Shown piece after piece: positions 38,001 through 49,488 of a stretch of DNA of 64,000 nucleotides. The notes under the pieces were generated by a model. It had not been told where the DNA came from. It saw only the letters and a list, made by a program, of their open reading frames with translations, and made no database searches. Source of the DNA: Prototheca cutis (lineage: Eukaryota; Chlorophyta; Trebouxiophyceae; Chlorellales; Chlorellaceae); the NCBI GenBank assembly GCA_002897115.2, contig BCIH01000010.1, positions 791,875-855,874 of the forward strand, written 5' to 3'. The number at the start of each line of letters is the position of its first letter. Within the stretch, counting starts at the first letter, position 1. The position numbers and the translations under genes are program-made.

Positions 38001-38629
38001 CCTTTGCGGGCCTTTGCACGATGTGGAAGCCAGGCAGAGCCTGCCGAGCAAAGCCATCCCCGTCATTGCTGCCGGCTGGCCAGCCAGAAAGCTCCATCAC
38101 CACATCCCATGAAAAGGAAGATGGGTTAAATTCCATTGGACGGGGTGCCTTCTCCAGGGTGCCCAGTACTTGAGGCATTTCTGGGTTCAGAGTGTGTATG
38201 GGGGGGCCCATCGCATGACAGCGGCATTGGATTATGGCGGTCTGCAGGTAACCCTTAGCTTTAGACACCTGGCCAAGGCCCACACCCAGTACCACATCTT
38301 ACCAAAAGTGGGGACAGAAGATGTCCCAGTTCCAAGCTGAAGGAGATCCTCCCATGCGCCTCCGGTGCTCAGTTCCTGTTGGGGCAGGAAGAGGCGGCAG
38401 AGGTGACTGGGTTGGTTCCCCCTGCAGTCCTGCGGCACAGCGGAAAGCAAGCCCATCGCAGCTGCACGGCCAATGGAAAAGGGTTTAAGACTCATGAAGC
38501 ATCGTGCATGACGCGCACCGGTGGCTGAAAGTGTGGCAGAGGCCCCCGATCGCTGGCATACCGGGGCCACAGCTCTCCGCTGCTGCCTCCATCCCAGCTG
38601 AAGCCGGGCGGCCGAAGTCTCTCCATCAT
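32009..38629 (-). CDS. SKI2: SKI2 (SKIV2L) DExH-box RNA helicase of the Ski complex
   Basis: Cytosolic 3'-5' RNA helicase that feeds mRNA to the exosome. About 15 exons on the minus strand, from [14 protein letters not shown] (ATG 38627-38629) to ASLYVT-stop at 32009. Conserved parts in order: an N-terminal Ski3/Ski8-binding region rich in acidic and Pro residues (38629-37020). Then the helicase core with [14 protein letters not shown], Walker [16 protein letters not shown] (near 36740-36775), [43 protein letters not shown] (near 36200-36228), [58 protein letters not shown], and motif [14 protein letters not shown] (near 34605-34632). The arch insertion contains a [10 protein letters not shown] run (33402-33430), and the DSHCT domain ends the protein. 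Low-complexity Gly/Ala/Pro inserts lie between motifs III and IV (about 35600-35800). N at 35714. Individual exon edges were not all fixed. Confidence 0.88.
33402..33430 (-). repeat. Short tandem repeat coding (Lys-Gly)n in SKI2
   Basis: Six-base units (GCCCTT on the plus strand) repeated about four to five times, coding alternating Lys-Gly in the arch insertion of SKI2. Confidence 0.7.
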
Positions 38630-39590
38630 GGCAGCGATGTCAGTTGCATGTTCCCATTTTGCTGTTGAATCCACTGCAGTCGAGGTATTCCCTCTGTTTC
38701 TGCTCGCAGGCGATGGCGCATCCACTTCGCACAGCAGCACTGCCGTGTCGCTATCGGATCACTTCCTGGGCAGCCACTATTTTAACAAATCGTCTCAGGG
38801 GCCGTCTTGCTTCCACCAACCTCGCCTGCTGCCCGACAGTTTTTATCCCAAAATACTGACGCAGTCTGCGGGGGGCACCTCTGGGAAGGAGGTGGGCGTG
38901 CCTGCACGCAGTCCCCCTCCGAAGCACCCCCGGAGCACCGTACCCAAGATCGGGCCCTTTGAACAGCGTGGATAGGCCTTTGCAGCGCCCATTCCTTTCA
39001 GAACTATGTATATTGAACAATTTTAGAAGATGAGGAATGAAATAGAGAATCTTCTGCTTGCGATTGAAGTGATTTGCCAAACCCCGCCTGCTGGCCCTTC
39101 AGCCCAACTGCGGCGAGAAGACTGGCACGAGAGGGGCTGATGCCCTTGTTTGGCTCTGCACAACCCCCCAAGCGGGATATTCCTCGTGGTCTTCCCGCTG
39201 TGTTACTATTCATTGGTGTATTGACAACCCCAAGCAGAAGGCATTTGATCAGGGGTTGTAGACAGTTCAGTCGGAGGGTTGAATGCCAGTGTCCGGGGGC
39301 CAGAGAGTACATGGCATCGTTGAAGCTCCTGGGATCGCTCGGACTGTTGCTCTGCCGTTCTCATTGGGCTTGACATCCAGGCAACGCCCGTGTATCGTCG
39401 GCCTGGTGCTGATATTGCTGTGGGATCGCCGGAAATAGCGACACTACCGCTTCTGATGAGCCGCCAACGCAGCGCAGACTATCGGGTAGAGTTCAGATGC
39501 CATTGCCTTGAAAGCCGGCAGAACTGCATGCATGCTTGCCATGGCATGACAGGCCACCCACGTGGGTCCAGGCCAAGCCATTGACGATGG
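38630..39590. other. Intergenic between SKI2 and the Fanzor-like fragment
   Basis: Should hold the SKI2 promoter on the minus strand. No RuvC-I or RuvC-II motif for the downstream Fanzor-like fragment could be found in any plus-strand frame. Confidence 0.4.
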
Positions 39591-40081
39591 ATGCTGTTAG
39601 CCAAATGGCCGTTGCACGCATGTGTGCAGGACGACGAGGAAAGCACCGTNGGCCNNTGGCCTCACGTGACGTCGCAGTCACTGCTGCTGCGCCGCCTCCC
39701 GGATGAGATGGTGGCGCTTGTGTGGGTGCGGGGCGAGTGCACGGACGGGCGCGCAGCCATGCACGGACGGTTTCCACGGGCTGNGGGTCACGCCTACGCC
39801 AAGTGCGCCACACCGCAGGTTTGCTCGACGTGCAATAAGCCCTTGCGCCTGGGCGACTGCCCCACCGCCGTGCAGAAGCACTTTGTCCGGCAGTGTCAGA
39901 ACGAGGTCTGCGGCGTCGTGCTGAACCGCGACAAGAACGCGGCGCGAAACATGTGCTATGTGGCGATGGGCCTGATCTTCAACGGCGTCCGGCCAGAGCC
40001 TTTTGACAAGCAGCTCCCCCCCTGGCGCATGCCTGAGTTCAGCCTGAACACTCCCCCCCAAAAAAATTTGTCCAGCTACTG
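39591..40081 (+). CDS. Fanzor/TnpB-like nuclease, C-terminal fragment
   Basis: Open frame of 163 codons to TGA at 40080-40082 region; a splice acceptor (TGTGTGCAG) just before 39630 suggests the coding part may start with DDEEST. The C-terminal half carries a zinc ribbon C-X2-C (Cys codons 39822 and 39831) and C-X4-C (39894 and 39909), then VLNRDKNAARNM (39918-39953), where Asp 39930-39932 is the RuvC-III acid, then GLIFNGVRPEPF. This is the hallmark end of TnpB/Fanzor proteins and agrees with the fragment at 6726-7070. Upstream catalytic motifs (RuvC-I Asp, RuvC-II Glu) are not visible within 1 kb, so it is truncated, or they lie in unrecognised exons. Ns at 39650, 39655-39656 and 39784. Function today is uncertain; family call fairly good. 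Confidence 0.6.
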
Positions 40082-40082
40082 A

Positions 40083-40917
40083 TTTCTGCTGGTCTCAAAG
40101 GAGGCTTTCGTCTCCTCCCTCCATGCTTGAACAGGCATCGGAAAACCCCCATCTGCACGCACGTTCGTTGCTGGGATGGGGTTGCTCCAGGGCACCGTCA
40201 ATGTTGTGTTTATTGCTTGCATGTTGTCTTGTGTTTAGCCTGCATGATCGATGGCCAAAAAAATGGTGGCGCCCTCACTTAAATCGATGAGCAGTGGGGC
40301 GCTGGATGTCGACCTCAATGCCTCACCCACAACATCGTTTGGGTTGGGTTGCAGTGTGCCGCTGTCGTCACTTGCACACACAAAAATATTCAGATTACAG
40401 AACATGAATGGATGTCAATCGCCACAAACTGTGTTGTCCACTCGTCCGCAGTCAAACAACATATGGGAACATGGCTGTGTGGAGTCATGCGGACAAGCGG
40501 GCGGCTTCATATGCTTGCACGCGCAACAGCATGTGTCAACAAATGGGTGTGGATGGGCATGGGTACAACATATGTCTTGAAGACCCGGGGACCCCATGGG
40601 GTAATGCAAGGGCCGCATGTGCCATCAGTGGCTTTATGTCACCACAACAGGCAAATCTTCATGGCCGCACACAGCGGGAGCGAGTCCGGCTGGGATGCTG
40701 ACCGGAGACGAAGGGCTTGGTGTTAGGGCAGACTGTTCGCCAGGCGTGCAAAGAAGGAACCGGGCATCGTGGAAATCAACAACGATCTCGATGGAACCCA
40801 CCAACCAGGGCAGGCAACAGGACAGAAACAGGCATAGAATATCGAGAGGTCTGTCCTTCAAATTGTGTCATGAACTGTTCAATCCGTAGTCATGGGAGTA
40901 GGCACTGGTGGAGCCCC
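40083..40917. other. Intergenic, no supported gene
   Basis: Open frames on the plus strand near 40250-40730 lack recognisable domains. No terminal inverted repeat or hairpin was detected by eye next to the Fanzor-like fragment. Confidence 0.4.
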
Positions 40918-41683
40918 TCAGGTGGTTGGGGGAGAGCTAACCACCTCTGGCGGCGGATTAGATGGGACCACGGGAGCCGACGATGGAGCTGGATTCCTGG
41001 GGGGTTCCAGAAGGAAATCACCAAGGGGGATGCCGGGTGCAGGAGCGGTGGTCGCAGCAGGGGCCGAGATGCCAGATGCGACCGACTTCGGAGACGGGGC
41101 TTCCTCCAGCGCTGCAATGAAAGAGTGAGGGAGCAGCTCATGAGCTCCATATCTGTCTTAGCTCACAGTACAGGACCTGATGCATCTTGTATCCAGCGTG
41201 CGATCACTCAACATCGCGGGAGGCGTCATTGCCAGACCCTATTGCCAGATCATTGATGGGCTCCCATGCCCCCCGGCAGCAGGCAGCCAAGCAGCTTCCG
41301 CCCACGTGGGCCCAATCCGACATCCCCCCACATTGCACACCTGGAGGGACAACCAGAAGATCCTCCGTAGGACTCTGCGTAGTACTCCCCGTAGTTCCCC
41401 CGTCCCCATAGGCTCTCAGACGACGGGCATGGCTCGTGCTCACTGCGAGGTGACGGGTGGTCCGGGCGTTCGGAGGCGGATTCGAAAGATGATCGAGTTT
41501 AGCGAGTCCCCCTTTCCAGGCTTTGCCGACGCCATGACATTCTTTATAATGTTCTATTATATTCATTTGCAGCCATCATGGCAGACGCGAAGCCCATATC
41601 GACGCCATCGCCGCGCACTTACCTATGGCCAACGACACAGCCAAGAAAAGCACTCCGACTCCGAGGGTGGTCCTGCGCCCCAT
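40918..41683 (-). CDS. Signal-peptide, proline-rich small secreted protein (unknown family)
   Basis: A first exon at 41683 codes MGRRTTLGVGVLFLAVSLAIG, a textbook signal peptide, followed by a strong donor (CCATAG|GTAAGT near 41623). A last exon on the same strand, about 41119-40918, starts at acceptor CATTGCAG and codes a Pro/Ala/Ser/Thr-rich run (EEAPSPKS, APAATTAPAPG, PSSAPVVPSNPPPE) ending SSPPTT-stop. One or more exons between (41180-41560) could not be assigned a frame with confidence. The composition recalls the secreted gene at 29585-31205. Likely cell-wall or secreted glycoprotein. Confidence 0.35.
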
Positions 41684-42566
41684 TGATGGCACTATTCAAC
41701 TGCACTGCAACCCGAGGAGCAACACGCTAAAACGTTTAGGTCATGGTTCCTGCCTTGCGAGTTCTTTTCTGTACAATAGTGGAAGCAGCCAGAGTTAGCC
41801 CCGTCCAAGTGCACCGCAGCACGTGCACCTTGGAGGCCTGCAGGAGGATCTTACCCCAATGGACAGCTCCTCCTTGTCGTTTACTCATGCTTCGACGCAT
41901 GTGATGGTTGTTCATGGGCCTGTGCATGGAGATCTGTCGGCGTCCTGCAGTCCGCCCTGTGTCCACGTGGCGAGGTGGCCCCCCACCGGCCCCTCTATCC
42001 AGCCCCGATCACAGCTTCTCCGGAGCGCTCGTTCCCCCGACCAACTTTACTCTGCCAGTCGGTGCCAAATGTGTGAAATTCATGCAGGGGGCAGTAGGAT
42101 GCATGCGGTTTTGGGTTTAGACGGCTCATTCGCAGCTGGTCTGCCACGATTTGTCGGATTGGCCGGCCGGTTGGCCAGGAACCTAGATGAAAGCACCCAG
42201 GTCTCGAAATCCCAACAGCAGCCGACGATGGTCTCGTTTCATCTGTGTTGGATTACAAGGTTGAGAGGAGGGTGACCTTGGACCGTGCAAGGATCGTAAG
42301 GGAATACTTTTATTGCCTGCTCGATGTGGTCTGCACCGATGCAAAGTCTTCGGGTTACGGAAGCAGCTTCTCGTCCAGAGCCACCCTCCCCTGGTAAACA
42401 ATGGTTTCCTTTCGATTTCTATTGTGCCGAATGGTCACGAGCGTTCCCGAGCTCAACCGCGTTTCACATCCATTCCAAGGGAGGCAACAACAAACGCAAG
42501 AAGGAGAGTGGCAGCGATGGCCCCTCCCGCAGGACCTCGGTGCGCTGCCGGGCATCCCTTGGCTGC
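41684..42566. other. Intergenic, no supported gene
   Basis: Between the small secreted-protein gene and the MECR 3' end. TTACA near 42253 could be a distal minus-strand polyadenylation signal. Nothing else recognised. Confidence 0.4.
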
Positions 42567-44938
42567 TCAGTTGTCGCCAAACCACAAAACCACTTTCTTG
42601 TTCAGCCTGCCATCGGCCAACTTGACAAACCCACTCTGCCAGTCTTCAATCGAGACCTTCTCCAGCCTGTGTGTGGGAGCGCTGGAGCCCTCAGGGTGCA
42701 TGGCGAAAGCACGGAAGTGTNGACCCTGTCTAGCGGCGGCGCCCGCCACACGAAATTCCCACACAGAGCATATTGTTGCAGGTCCTGATACAAGCTCCTG
42801 CCATGACCCCATCCCCCTTCACCACCACCACCACCACCACACGTACGGTGCTGGCTTGAGCACACCACGCTCGAACAAGTCGATCACTTCGTTCAGAGTG
42901 GCGTCCTTTCTCTCCCTTCCTCCAGGACCCTGGGAGGTTGAGAAATGGGTGTGGCCGTGTTTGGGGGGGGGGGGGGGGGCGGCAAAACCAGCTCTGTTGC
43001 CATTGTGGGAGGGAACCCCTCCTTTCCCCTGCGGCCCCCAGAATTCAGGGAACCTAGTCACAGGGTACAAACCCAAGCCCTGGGCACGCTCATCCTCCCA
43101 GAAGTGCACAGTCCCCGTCCAGTACACCGTCACAACCCACATCCTCCCGAGGAAAAGTTAATCCATAAACACGTACCGCGGCGTAGGCGCCGGAGAGCCA
43201 GAATCCCACAAACTTGAGGTTCTTAAAGATGAGGAGCGGTGCCGGGATCGGCAGCGGCTTCTTGCTCATCGCTCCATAGGTCACCATCGTTCCTCCATGC
43301 CTGCGAGGTCATTCAATCAATCAATCATCCCGGGGATCATTTCTGAGAAAGAACACCAGAGAGCTGCAGTGTTTTGCTTCCCTCGAATGCCATTTTTGTC
43401 CATCAAAAAGGTAACAACCCCTCAATCTCCCTCAATTCTCTCACGTGAGGGTCTTGGCCGTGGCGAGGCCAACGTCGCCGCCCACGCAGTCGAGCGCGAG
43501 CTTTGGTGCCGGGAGACCCGCGCCAGCCAGGTCGGCCTTGAGGGTTTCCGGGGTCGTGACCAGCGTGGCCCCCAGATCCTTGAGCTCGGCGGCCAGCGCT
43601 GCTGTTTCTTCCTCCGTGCTGCGCGCACGGACGACGTTGACGGTGTTCACGCCCATGCTCGCCGCGATCTGGATGACGTGACGTCCCACGGCACTGTTGG
43701 CACCATTCTGGATCACCGTGTCGCCGGCCTTGAGCTCCACGTAGTTGCGCAGCATCAGCACCGCCGTGGGGGGGCTGCAGGGCGATTGTTTCCGGGGGAG
43801 TTGGGCCTTGTTGGTGTGGTTGATGCGGGGAGAAATGCAGCGTATTCTTGGGGGGGCTGGGCTCGGGAAAACATCTGTCCGCCACAGTCCGTCCCTGGAT
43901 GCCATGACAGTTGACCACAAAATCCTGACTAGCACACCCCAGACTCAAACACCACACCAGTCATACACACTTGATGGACAACGCGCACGCTGCATCCAGA
44001 GACAGGCTCGCCGGCACCTGCGAGGCCACGCGGGTGAGGAGCAAGGGAGGATGGTTCGTCCCCGGGCCGAGAAGCATCCAGCTGACATTCCCATCAAACG
44101 TGCTACTGCGTTTTCCGTCATTGAAACCCAGGTCATGAACCACTAGACCCTTACCTTGAGCCAGTCCTTGGCCTTGGCAACGGTGTGGGTCTGCCATGTG
44201 CCTTGCCTGCTGGCCACCGGGATGACGCGGTCGCCTTTGGCAATCCCCTCCACCTGCAGAGGGGTTGGGGGGGTTGCAGGGGTTGACGCCAGCTGCCCAG
44301 AGGGCCACGTGAGGATTTCACGACTACATCCTGCACAGCCCCCATTTGCCCGCACCCACACAAACACATTCGTGAATCTTGGATTACCTCATCTCCCACG
44401 GCAAGGACCTCGCCGATGCCTTCGTTGCCGGGGGTGCCGGGGAGATCTGGGCTGATGGGGTACTTGCCCTCCACGGTGTTCACATCCGACGGATTGATGG
44501 GGGCCTGCATGGGGAGAGGCGTGGTCGGTATCGACGGCGATGCAGCACTGGGTATGTACACAGCAGACGCTGCATGCCGTTTCGATCACGGGTTGGCACC
44601 GGGGCCTCGGGCGACGACGGTCAGGAAGAGAGGCGCCGCTTCTCCCCCTCATCCTGCCCCTCTCAACCAGCCATCAGGTAGCTTCGGCATCCAAGCGCCC
44701 TGATCCCATGATGTCCTGCAAACCCGAAGCTCCCACGCACCACGAGCATCTTGACCAGAATCTGGCCGCCCTCGAGGTCATGGGGCCCAGGCAGAACCCT
44801 GTCCTGCAGGTTGAGCACCTCGGTGGGCACCCCGGGCGCCGAGAAGACGAGGGACTTTCCGACGACGGTACTCATGGCGGCTCTCAGATGGGATTGAGTG
44901 AATGGATTTGCACAGCGCCTGGCCAAGGACGCAAACAT
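42567..44938 (-). CDS. MECR: Mitochondrial trans-2-enoyl-CoA/ACP reductase
   Basis: NADPH-dependent last step of mitochondrial type II fatty acid synthesis (EC 1.3.1.104), needed for lipoate. Eight exons: 44741-44938, 44388-44504, 44155-44253, 43971-44017, 43445-43774, 43177-43300, 42847-42929 and 42567-42666, total 1098 bases, 365 residues (human 373). The start at 44936-44938 adds [20 protein letters not shown], an Arg-rich matrix-targeting peptide. Zinc-less MDR fold: [14 protein letters not shown] (catalytic Tyr), [37 protein letters not shown], the nucleotide-binding [44 protein letters not shown] and KKVVLWF. The donor used for exon 7 (GTACGT) matches the preferred donor elsewhere in the window. 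Divergent from MED7. Confidence 0.92.
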
Positions 44939-45371
44939 ACCAGTCAGCGGACGGTTGCGTAACGCAACTGCAAGGGGACAAGGCTGATGGGGCTTAACCA
45001 GTGTCGGGATTATGTGAGCCCTGCTGGCATCCGACCTGCTGGCGATCCCGCCTCTCCAAGACCGATGGATGAGTTGTGGGGTCAATCGTGTCCGAGGGGG
45101 GCAGAGACCCGGGCTGCGTGGCCCCGATCGGACTCCTGCCCATGGGCCGGGCCTCCTGTCCATGGCTGCCGGGCAGATCTGATCACTTCCCAGACGAGGC
45201 CCACTCTCACGGACGGGCCACATGAGGCAAGCCTTAACGACAGCCCCTTCTTCATGGTCGTTTCATCAACATAGGAATAGCTTCATTCACAATGCATTAC
45301 GCGTGAATTGCACCCTTCGTTCGACGTGAAGACGGACCCTCGGCTGGGTCACAGCTTTTGCGGCTGCGACG
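44939..45371. promoter_or_regulatory. Shared intergenic region between divergent MECR and MED7
   Basis: About 430 bases between opposed start codons. No motif recognised by eye. Confidence 0.35.
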
Positions 45372-46692
45372 ATGGGGGAGGCTCAGGTCGCTTCCCAGCA
45401 GCTTTACCCGCCCCCGCCGTGGTTCTACACTCTGTATGGCCCTGTAACGGAAGGGGAAGCGGAAAGGCCAGCCCCGCCAGCTCCTCCACCCCCCGTGGCG
45501 GGCGAATACACGCTCTTCGGAGAAGTGCACACGGTAGGTGATGCCCAACCAGCGTGGTGGATGCCTGGACAGTGATGGATGTCGAGCTCCTGCTCCCGGA
45601 CCAACGATCCCAGAGATGTGCTACCCACTGAATGGATTGGCGATCGTCGGACCACAACCATGCAGGCTGAAAGTGGCGTACCGCCCCTGCATGGGCCGCA
45701 ACTGTACAGGGAGGCTGCGGATGGAACAATAGGTGGGCGGTGCTGACTCTGTCCATGGAAACCTGGAAGCAGCCCCAGGAGCACTGGGCACGTATTGCAC
45801 TGAAGAATCCAGCGGGGATGCCTTGCGAATTGTCTGTGCTTCTTTGATGAACGCACGACTCCTCGGTGCACGCACGGGCCATTTGCGCCCGTTTCCACCC
45901 TTGCCCAGCCAACCCGCACCCAAACGAATCCCTGGCAGACTTTAAAGCTGAGCTGTTGGTGCTGCACGAAGAGCTGGTGGGGGCCATCCGTGACCTGCTG
46001 GCGGGCTTGGAGCTTCGGCCTTCGCAGCATGCCCGGGACGTGGAGGCTGTGACGGCTGTGCTTCGAAACATGCTGCACCTCACGTGCCTCTTGCGACCAC
46101 ACCAGGCCTATGCCACGCTCGCACGCACCCTTGAAATCGTATGTCCCGGTGTAGGGGATGGGCAGAGGGCCTGCTGTTCCCACTGACGTTGAATACTGTG
46201 CCTGGTTGAGCGGGGCGTTGAAGGAAGTCAATCCCTGCTGGTGTGGGGCCAGAAATGGCAGGAAATCTGTCCCCGGGAATGAGACCAGCCTGGCCAGCAG
46301 CGACTACATGGCCCGATTCAAACCCCCCTCCTCCATCCTTGTCTTGGACGGATCAATAGGAAACAGCACACCGTAAGAAATGCACGGCGGAGCTCCGAGC
46401 GCTTGCCGAGGCTGCGCGACCACAGCTGGCGCTGGCAGACCTTTCTCGACGATTGGTGCGCCTGGGGGCGGTTGAAATTTGGGGCGCAATCTTCTGGGTC
46501 GTCGGGAGACACTGTGCCTGCACATGTGCATGCTGTCATGGTGCATCTCGACCTTTGGCCGGCTGGGGACAATTCCTGCCTGTGCATTTCCACAGAGAAC
46601 AACTGGGATGCAACTCTAAACCGAAAGGTTCCCTTGCCTCTCTTCTGCAAACATTAGGCTGTGGCAATCCAAGGACTCGAGCCATCATCTAA
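45372..46692 (+). CDS. MED7: Mediator complex subunit 7
   Basis: Middle-module subunit linking RNA polymerase II to activators. Exons 45372-45533, 45666-45732, 45939-46138 and 46360 to at most 46692. The N-terminus has the family hallmark YPPPPWFYTLYG with PAPPPPVAGEYTLFGE. Exon 2 gives ESGVPPLHGPQLY, equivalent to the plant GVPQLYP. Exon 3 gives the coiled coil KAELLVLHEELVGAIRDLL with RNMLHLTCLLRPHQAYATL, the conserved RPHQAR-like block. Exon 4 begins ETAHRKKCTAELRALAEAA, continuing the helix. After LADLSRRLVRLGA the frame stays open for about 70 residues of Cys/His/Trp-rich sequence unlike MED7, so the true 3' end is probably a further splice near 46471 or an earlier stop in another exon. 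TGTAA near 46905 may end the transcript. Confidence 0.8.
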
Positions 46693-47998
46693 GCAGGAAT
46701 AGGACCAAGCAATGGAGGTGGATCAATGAATGAGGGCACAAAATTGCCTTTCAGCAGAATAAATGGGTTATTAGATCGTGCCGCGGCCCTGGCCCTCCCA
46801 CTGAACGTGCGTTGTCGGAGCTCCGTCCAGTCCAATGCCCTCAGAATCCTGTGATGATTTCCCTCGAGATGCGTCAAACTTTCATGCCTCATGGCAATTC
46901 GACACATTGTAACAATCTGGCCCGCTGAGAACCAGGCGCACTCGCATCACGCACGACAAGTCAGCCTCAGCACCCTGTCCACCTGTGCATCCACAAAGCC
47001 TCCATAATGGTTGAAAGCGGCCGTCGCTGCCACGGGGGGATTCAGATGCGCTGCAGCTGGTGCGATCCAGAACGGTTTCTTACGAGGGACCATGTCCTGG
47101 GGCTGCCCACCCAGAACCAGCACTCCGCCTCTGCCGGCAGCTCGCTCGTGGCTCCGGGAGGAGGTGTTCTGCGTCTCAGGGACACGCTGGGACCTCGATG
47201 CCTCCTTCCTCTGTGTCCCAGGCCGTAGTCCTGCATCCCGGTCCATTATGTTCCGCAAACTGGCGGCGCAAGTGACGGCCTCAGCCGCCCCATTCCGATC
47301 TGGACCCAGGACGGAACACGTTTGCCCCCCCCCGGGGGACTCTGCAGCTGTCCGCGGGAGTGCCAAAAACATGTGATCAGCGGTACCCAGCCGCCTTCGC
47401 GCACGAAAAACAGTTTATGGATCAACGCGGAATCATAGCAACTGCTTTTTCATCACAAATGGCAGGCGTTCCGACAGATCTCGATGCGGATCTGTCCCCC
47501 TAGCCGATCATACCAAAACAAATCCGAGCGTTCGCTGGCCCGAGGTATAGCGCCCCAAACTGATCCCGCCAACCTTTCCCCCTGATCCCGAGGTTGACTG
47601 ACTGTTATAGTATCCCATCCTTGCCTTTCCTTTCTAGTGGGTATTCTTATATGATCCTATGACTAGCGTAGCACTGTAACCTTGTAGTAAAGGCATACAG
47701 TTAGCACAGGACTGTGTAGGGATTAACTGTGGTGTGCCCAATGATACGGGGGGATCGTCTGATTGGGTCGCGACACGGGGCCCCACGTGCATGGAAGAAG
47801 AAACTGGGCGGAACCCGGTGTGTGCGTACGAACATCGGCGCGAATCCGCCATGGTGTGTGCCCACAGAACGCTTGATTGTCACTGTACGACTTGAAATAC
47901 CGATTACGGTACCGCACAGTGTCCNAAGGGCTCTTCGCTCTGTTCTCATTCTGTCTCGGTACTGTTTCGGCTGGCTTCGCCTAGCTCTCGCTCGAGAA
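46693..47998. other. Long intergenic region without a recognised gene
   Basis: About 1.3 kb. Open frames near 46947-47376 on both strands have low-complexity, arginine-rich translations with no domain. Region 47380-47730 is relatively AT-rich for this genome. It should contain the promoter of the gene at 47999. Confidence 0.4.
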
Positions 47999-49488
47999 AT
48001 GGCCAACTCCCCCATCTATTCGAGAGTCTCGCTACCTCCCAACATTGCTCCATCCATGCATGAATGGGATACAGAGGGCGTGCTCGATATGGACATGAGC
48101 TCTTCTGAGGTGAGGAGTCGGTGTCGAGCCGGCGTGACGGCGTGGAAGGTAGCTGCGCGAACTGCGATGCCGGAACGCTGCCTATCACACAAATGATATG
48201 GCTAGGCCCAATTCTCCACGCTTTTGACGATCTTGAATTGGACTGCATCCACTGTACGACAGGCTGATGTGAGTTCGGGAGAGGAAGCTCTCGCTTGGTG
48301 CCCGCCACCGGTCGCGGCGCTGCGGTCCAGCCAAGTTGCCGTCGGGAGTCCCTGCTCTCCAAGCACGCCCTCCCCCGCATCGACCTCCCTCATTCTAGGT
48401 GAAATGGCCATCCGGATGGCCCAAGTACATGTCATCGACCAAGGCAAACTGCCCTTTTCGAGGCTGGAATCGACTCCTGTTGAGCTGGACATGGGGTTGC
48501 CACCCGGCNCTGCTCAGACAGCTGCCCCGCCCCCGTTCCCTCACTCAGCCACCACAGATCCAGGTAGCATTGTCACCACAGGATTTGAAGCGTTTGACCC
48601 ACTGTTTCCCTAACGGGACCTCTTCCGGCGGTGAGCCACGTNGCAGCAACCCCGGACCCCAGTCTCCAAGCCGCCGTCAATGGTATCATGGACGCAATCC
48701 TTGCCAACGAGATGGTTCTTGAGCGGGACCTGGAGCGCCTGGTGCGTTGTTGCATTGTTTTTTGTGATTACGCGTCTGCAGCGAGTGCTCTCCCCAGCAC
48801 GGGCCCTCGCTGCCACTGGGACTGCAGCTGGTCCACTCGCAAGCAGGGACCCGGGCCTGAGGCCTCCCCATGCATACCAACCCGTTCCAATTTCCTTTGG
48901 GCAAATAATCGTAACCAGGTTGCTCTGACAGTGATGCCCGCTGAGCACGCCAAGCTGAAGATGGGCATCCAGATCCGGGAGGATCTCGTCCGGGGCCTGC
49001 GAACCTCGCTGGCTGGCGCNACCCTGTGGTGTGTCTTCCCCGGGGACAAACTGTCCGAGCCCCTCACGGCCAGGGAGCTGCGCTGGATGCTGCGATCAGG
49101 TGCAGTGCCCCTGGACGCCATCGTTGTGCACGAGCGCTTTGGCCCATTGCGAGCGGACCAGGCCGTGTGTGCACTGGAAGGGGCTGCTGCCAGGTTAGAT
49201 GTGCCGCGATTCTCGGCTGTGGGGACTGGAGGCGNCAGGCCACCGACACTATCGGCACCGGTGTGGCCGGCCCGCACAGCCGAGAGCATGGCAGTGCCGT
49301 GCGTGGAGTGCCATGCACCGGTGCCGCCCACACCCGCCGTAAGACACCTCAACCCTGGCGAACTCCAGACCAAGACACTGGAGCTTTGTGGCGGGCAGAC
49401 TCCAAACAACCATAACGAGGGCCATCAGCCTGTGTTCTTCAAAAATTGCTTCCTGCAGGAGGAATTGACCCTCCACAACATTTTCTAG
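47999..49488 (+). CDS. Unknown protein with a possible GYF-like segment
   Basis: Not recognised. Four exons 47999-48109, 48263-48563, 48647-48741 and 48919-49488 fit in phase: 1077 bases, 358 residues. The N-terminus is polar (MHEWDTEGVLDMDMSSSE). Exon 2 is Pro/Ser-rich with MAIRMAQVHVIDQG. Exon 3 is helical (VNGIMDAILANEMVLERDLERL). Exon 4 has AEHAKLKMGIQIREDL, then LWCVFPGDKLSEPLTARELRWMLRSGAVPLDAIVV. The last stretch has the W....G....P....EL...L..G..P....V layout of GYF-type domains, which bind proline-rich peptides. A CVECHAP Cys pair follows. N at 48510, 48642, 49020 and 49235. Function unknown. Confidence 0.45.

Noticed and set aside
46947..47372. Minus-strand frame with DRNGAA...LRNIMDRDAGLRPG, superficially like a third Fanzor end
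   Set aside because: No zinc-ribbon Cys pairs, wrong order of motif elements; likely chance in Arg-rich frame.
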